From: Linepithema humile
Lineage: Eukaryota; Arthropoda; Insecta; Hymenoptera; Formicidae
Assembly (NCBI RefSeq): GCF_040581485.1
Contig: NC_090131.1
Span: 21,650,532 to 21,714,531, forward strand
Reading direction: 5' to 3'
Length of the DNA: 64,000 nucleotides
A program made the translations under genes and the position numbers. Below are positions 58,907 to 64,000 of the stretch, piece by piece (the first letter of the stretch is position 1; every line of letters starts with the position of its first letter). A model generated the notes under the pieces. It was given only the letters and a program-made list of their open reading frames with translations, did no database searches and had not been told where the DNA came from.

Positions 58907-60665
58907 ACGGGGTTGCACTTTGCGCTGCGACCGGTTCTAATTAAGAAACAGAGCGGCACGGTAATTGGCTTCCGCGATGTGCTCGTGATGAATGGAATGT
59001 TTTTGTCCTGGACGAAAGGAGCAGCTATAAGTACCACCCGTCGTAAGTGCCTTTGATTCGAGAGGAGGCGCGCTGGCTGCCGCGTAGCCTCGCTTTCTGC
59101 GAAGCTAGTGGCCTGTTGCATGCCACCGCTGCTTACCAGCCCTCCGGCTATGCACCGGGCGTGTTTCTTGAGCCGCTCCTGCGCTCACGATGATCGATTT
59201 AAGCCCGGTTCACACTCGTTCGCGGGGGCTTAACGCGCGCTCGTGCGTCCCGCAGTCTCTCTCTTTCTCCCAGACGTCGACAAAGTACTCTCAACAAGTC
59301 ACCGCGCCTTCCTCTCGCGCCTTGTCTACCGCGCGCGCTCGTAATCCGTCATGGAGCGGCGAAATTGATTAATCGAACATTTCGCCGATATTCCTCCCTA
59401 ACGAACGTGTAACGCGAGCGTGAGACGGATTACCTCCGAGAGGCTTACCTGCTTACGTACGAGCATCGGTGTATTACACGGTCTGACTGAATGTTAATAC
59501 GAACGCATATACATTTTTTACATAACGAGTATATTTCTCCATTTTTTAGTATACATATTAAATGAGTATCGTGTATTTTGGAAAAATCGTAAAACTACTC
59601 GACCGCATGAGAAATAGATCGCGCGAGAGAATTTCGACACTTGCACATTTATTTCCGTTGAGTTTCCTGTGGCTGATATTTTTAACAGACACTTCTGTTT
59701 GGGTTCCCGCGAATAACTTCGCACGAAGGCGGGCTCGAAAGTGTCGAAAGGTCGTGTCGAACGATGGAAGAGCGAAATTAATGCGCTCGTGGGCGAAAAT
59801 GTCGATCATGGCGCAGAGTCGTGAGAGCGTGGGCCACACGGAGCCCAGGCTCCGAACGTAGCTTAACCACGACATTTCCTATCTAAAATAACATTGTACC
59901 TATCGTTGTACCCGATACGCGACAAAACGAGCGACGGAGCACTCGCGCGCCCGATGGATCGAGATTAAAACAGTGCGTTCCATTAAAATCAGTCGTTGGG
60001 TGGAAAAGTTCGAGAGAACATTTCGACACGCCGTGCTTCACGGCGCTCAATCCAGCCGCGAATAACTGGCGTGATTTGCGTACCTCGCGAGACTTTGCGA
60101 TTCGAGTTATGCAAGAACATTTTTTTAAATTGGTTCCAGAGCGATAAACTGCTTAGAGCAAGTGTCATCGACTTCAATAGACGATCTTTTAGATTTATTT
60201 TGAGTAGAATTTCGAATACAATCTATTTTAAAAGTATTGTATTTCGTGCGTCGAAATGGTATGCTAATAACATGTTAATGCTATTCCATCGCGCCGCGGC
60301 GCTAACACGTACGGCACGGTGCATCCTTATTTTGCCGGCGAATAATGTCGGTCAAGGGTCGTAGGAACCATTTAAACTCGCACCGGAGTCTAGGAGAATC
60401 TTGCTCCAAATATAACGAAGTTCCAGCGACAACGACATGTACTACACGATAGTTTCATGGCGTCATCTCTCCTTCTCTTTCTCTTTCTCTCGCCATTTCT
60501 CTCGTTCGTCTCCCTCGCTCGAGTCGCGTCTACGGACAAGAGGTGGAATCGCAGGGTGGTTGAGACCCCGCGGGGAGCGGGACGCGAGGGCGCAGCGACC
60601 AGAGGGGAAGCGTACGGACAATACTATCCCCGCTGATTCAGTTTATGGCTGATCATTCGACCCTG

Positions 60666-60668
<3 letters not shown>

Positions 60669-60730
<62 letters not shown>
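60669..60730 (+). repeat. Long (CT)n microsatellite
   Basis: About 31 uninterrupted CT units, the longest pure dinucleotide run in the window; it is followed by CT- and CTC-rich sequence to about 60795. Confidence 0.95.
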
Positions 60731-60733
<3 letters not shown>

Positions 60734-60795
60734 TTCTGCTTCTCTTCCTCCTCCTCCTCTCATTCTTCCTCTCGCGTTCTCTCCATCTCTCCGTC

Positions 60796-60834
60796 GTATA
60801 TACGTACGTACATATATATATATATATATATACC

Positions 60835-60872
<38 letters not shown>

Positions 60873-60877
60873 GTCTG

Positions 60878-60929
<52 letters not shown>

Positions 60930-60931
60930 TA
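60796..60931 (+). repeat. Compound TA / GTAT microsatellite
   Basis: Two TA blocks flank a (GTAT)n block (about 60861-60880). Both TA blocks are self-complementary, so the region can extrude cruciforms. It gives the Tyr/Ile-rich shadow ORFs. Confidence 0.92.
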
Positions 60932-62683
60932 AGCACCCATACATGGTCGCATACATAGTATATCCGTGTAAATACTCTGGTGTGCGGGCAAATATGTAGA
61001 TACTCGTGAGCACATAGCCGGGCATGTACCGCGAGATACCTAGCTCTATGTGCAACTCGCTCTCCGGCATACGCGGACACGAGCCGTGTGTGCGCATACG
61101 ATGCGCCGCACCGCGCTGCATCGCGTCATTGCACGTAGGTACCATACATGTAACCGCATCTCCCGTCGTCCATAGGGCGCACGTGTTCATCTCGCGCTCG
61201 CGTGTCTCGCGCCGCAAAAGCGCGCGTTGCCGCGCTTCTTCGCGCTCGCGAATGCCTGGTATGCGTTTGCCGCGTTCCGCGGCGAATCGACGCGGCGAAC
61301 TGACAAGAGAGAGACTGCACTCCGTTTTCGTTTCGAGATGATGCTCGTTCCCGTAATCTGTTCGTTATCTCATTTCGCCCGCGACAGCCGCGTCGAGAGT
61401 GCGACGGAGTATTCGATACCAGTCGGCCACGATCGTTCGCGAATAAATTACGCGGCACCTATTATCGGGCAGCAGCGAGTCGCGCGCGTTTTGCCGGTAC
61501 GCGGAATTACGTTGTTTTCATGAAGTCTCGAGAACCGGTTTTCCGCCGCGTCTCCACGTCGAATTTAAGCGAAACGCGAGAGCATAAATTCGGTCGGTGA
61601 TCGCCCGCGCTTTGACGCTAAGCCACACTTTAAATTCCATTTTGATCTTAACTAGCAGTCGTGCGACAAGTACAATCAGTATTAGCTTTGCTCGCTTTTA
61701 TTTGCCGGTTACAGTAACAGACTTTACAACCGCGCTATTTCAACGCTTATATTTTCTCAGCGACGGTGCTTAATTTAGGAAACCATAATTAGCGACTCGA
61801 ACTAAAATCTCTCGCTAAACTCAATGTTGCGATAACTTACTTTAGATCGGCGTAATATTTAGCAATTTTTCTCATATTACATAAGCAATTCAGAACCGCG
61901 TTGCGGTAGAAATTTATGCTCTTGTACTTTAATAACGATATATGAAAGCAATCGGATAAATCTTCGAAAGGAATAAGAAGATAGATCGAGATATTGATAA
62001 GTAACATGGGTTTTATGCTGACATAATATTTGCCAAATCTCGTTACACAACATGTGCACAACAATTTTATATGTATCCTCGTTTCTTTTCACGTAAACCG
62101 TCTGATAACCCCGGGGCGAAGTGTCCCGGGACGGTAGAGCTCCAATTCTGTCCTTTCGATGTAAGCTCCTTGTAGCGGAGCTTCTTTCGCGGCTCATTCC
62201 GACTTTTTTCCTTCGCGTGATTGCTCACGAGCCGGTGTCAAAATATTCCGCTGGATTAGGCCGGGCCAACCGCGTCAAAGCCGGCTAAGAGTGCCGCCGC
62301 CGTCGGATTATACACAGGGTGTCCCAATCCCGCTGAATTAAATTTCAGTAATGTGATTTCTTATTCATTTTAATTCAATTTCATTCTATTAGAATTACAT
62401 AATTTAGAGATACTAAAATATTAAGAACTTGCAACAAAATAACTACAATAAAAGATTTTATCGATATCAATACTTTTAGAATTCTTCTACAGTCAGAATT
62501 CTTGTTTAAAATTTCCGTCGAGTTGCAACTGCAAAAATTGATCAAAGGCGTTAAAATTGAATGCGGTTGGAATTGAAACGTTATGTTGCAGTTATACTCA
62601 AATCTCGCAATTCTGTCAGCTTCTGTTTTTCCCTCGATCTTTCTGCCTCCTCGACCTCCAACGACGGCGCGACGCGTCGCGAC

Positions 62684-62710
62684 GCACCGCACCGCACCGC
62701 ACCGCACCGC
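62684..62710 (+). repeat. (ACCGC)n pentanucleotide repeat
   Basis: Five exact ACCGC units in a CpG-rich patch. Confidence 0.9.
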
Positions 62711-63342
62711 CCATCCGCTGTGGGCGGCCGCGTACAATCCGGCGCTAATCCGGTTGATCGCCGCGGCGACACGGGAATCCGTCAAAGAGAACACGTCGTT
62801 GTCATTTTCAGGATCTCTGATCGATTCTAGTTGTCCTTGTTCGTTTTTACAGTCGCCTCTTTTTCGAAATATCGCTATCGGCATCGCGTTAGCAAAGGGA
62901 ATAGTTGGCGCTTAACGGATTATGCATCGATAGTTTATCTCGATTTTTTGATTTATTTGAAATTGATTTTTTTAGCAAAAACATTGAAGCACTAATAATA
63001 TTTAGAATTTTTTAAAATAAAGTTTCAGCGATGTAAAATGGAGCTCTATTTTTCAACGCTGGTCAACGGTTATACGATTCATATTCGGATTTAAGAACGC
63101 TTATTATTTCCAGTTGTCGAATGTAAACTTGGATCGTTTATTCGCGTTGATTTACGCTGGCGCTGTAATAATTATTGCTAATGGCATCCGCGAGAAGATA
63201 CGTACGATATCGCTAAAAGCCACTGAAACATTGATATCGCATGCGAGGAATACGGTTAATATCGACGCAAGCAAGCGAATCGAGAGAAACTTACCAAACA
63301 CCATGACTAATGTCGCATCGTATACATAAAAAAGATAGAGAA

Positions 63343-63364
63343 CAGAGAGAGAGAGAGAGAGAGA
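63343..63364 (+). repeat. (GA)n microsatellite
   Basis: Eleven GA units. Confidence 0.9.
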
Positions 63365-64000
63365 TGAGTAGCAGGGATAAATTCCACTCGTAAATACTTG
63401 GGGAAAATCGTTGTTAGCGTGCTTGACGGTACGCGCAGAAGCGCGTTTCCATTTCCTTTGCACGCGCCATCTAATTTAGTCGCTCGGGTCTCGCGGAATT
63501 AGAATACGGTTTATCCGGCGCATCAAAGGCTAATGAGCCGTTTCTCTAAAATACTTAACGTCTCTTATTTACATTTCCCGCCTCTCGCGGCCGAGCGGCA
63601 GAGTCTCGCGCGCGCGAAGTACAATTACCAACTCTCGCAGGGCTCATCCTCAAACTTGTTAAGGACACCTTACCCGCCGGTGACTCGACAGGTGGAACGC
63701 ACCGCTCCTCTCTTTTCCTTCCTCGTTCCCAAGATATTAACGCTCTTTCTCGGATCGCTAACACACGAATGTCGGTCCGCTTCGGCGTCGCGCGCTAGGA
63801 AGCGCATTATGAAAAATTATTAGGCAAACGGCGACGGTTTTGCCATTGTATCCCTCGCGTTCCTTAATCGTGGGACTTTCCTTCTTGCGCAGCTCCGAGG
63901 ATTAAACGCGGATACCCCCGGATATAGAAGATACGCGAAATTTCCAACCTCCACGTTCTCCTCTTTCTCTCTTCTCCGCGTCTCTGCCCTCCGCGTCTCT

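Larger units (their letters stand above)
29320..64000. other. Probable giant intron of gene 2 and/or intergenic DNA; no supported exon
   Basis: The remaining 34.7 kb starts at a strong donor, and I find no partner exon that can be defended. ORFs of 60-274 codons occur on both strands, mostly in CpG-rich or simple-sequence stretches, without domains or coherent splice sites. Base composition alternates between AT-rich DNA and CpG-rich patches (for example 30.5-31.3, 32.7-33.4, 34.0-34.6, 40.0-40.4, 42.2-43.2, 46.0-48.3, 50.4-52.2, 54.0-55.3, 56.1-56.7, 57.5-59.5 and 60.5-61.6 kb). Short coding exons below about 100 bases could be hidden. The individual repeats and motifs are listed separately. 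Confidence 0.5.

Noticed and set aside
60645..61217. Tyr/Ile/Leu/Ser-rich ORFs on both strands
   Set aside because: Pure translations of the CT and TA microsatellites.

Overview
The window looks like nuclear DNA of an insect, most likely a hymenopteran and perhaps an ant. That is inference: spliced genes with short GT-AG introns, long AT-rich stretches alternating with CpG-rich blocks, many GA/CT microsatellites, and short TTAGG runs (the insect telomere unit). No rRNA, CRISPR, prokaryotic operon or convincing tRNA was seen. Two protein-coding loci can be supported, both on the plus strand, plus a doubtful spliced reading frame on the minus strand.

Region 1 (about 1-15.3 kb) is the 3' part of an ARID5-family gene, the insect counterpart of vertebrate ARID5A/ARID5B. 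Five exons (5069-5549, 9154-9444, 9669-9819, 9964-10177, 10263-12554) join without a frame break into 1142 codons plus a stop. They carry the ARID5-specific N-terminal segment, a basic hinge, a complete ARID DNA-binding domain and a long low-complexity C-terminal half with a CtBP-type motif. The exons for the true N terminus lie upstream of the window or were not found. A phase-compatible alternative first exon at 7698-7752 predicts a short isoform that lacks the N-terminal region but keeps the ARID domain. A 3' UTR with several poly(A) signals probably runs to about 15.3 kb. A probable hAT-type MITE occupies the first 323 bases.

Region 2 (about 16.3-18.6 kb) holds a diverged inverted duplication of about 0.75 kb centred near 17512, with an 18-bp perfect inverted repeat at its middle and a third partial copy to the right. 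It resembles a duplicated two-way promoter/first-exon unit. To its left, minus-strand splice sites and an open two-exon frame are visible. To its right begins gene 2: a 5' exon with two tiny upstream ORFs, a start at 18420 and a strong donor after 18549.

Region 3 (18.55-28.66 kb) is read as the first coding intron of gene 2, rich in CpG-dense promoter- or enhancer-like blocks (19.6-20.0, 21.3-22.7, 24.5-27.9 kb). The next coding exon, 28665-29319, is phase-matched and encodes a Pro/Gly/Ser-rich disordered segment. I could not identify the protein.

Region 4 (29.32-64.0 kb) has no exon I can defend. It is probably the next giant intron of gene 2, or intron plus intergenic DNA. It carries microsatellites, G-quadruplex motifs, short perfect hairpins, an exact RFX X-box, a phased TAATT cluster and other enhancer-like sequence, as expected around a developmental regulator.
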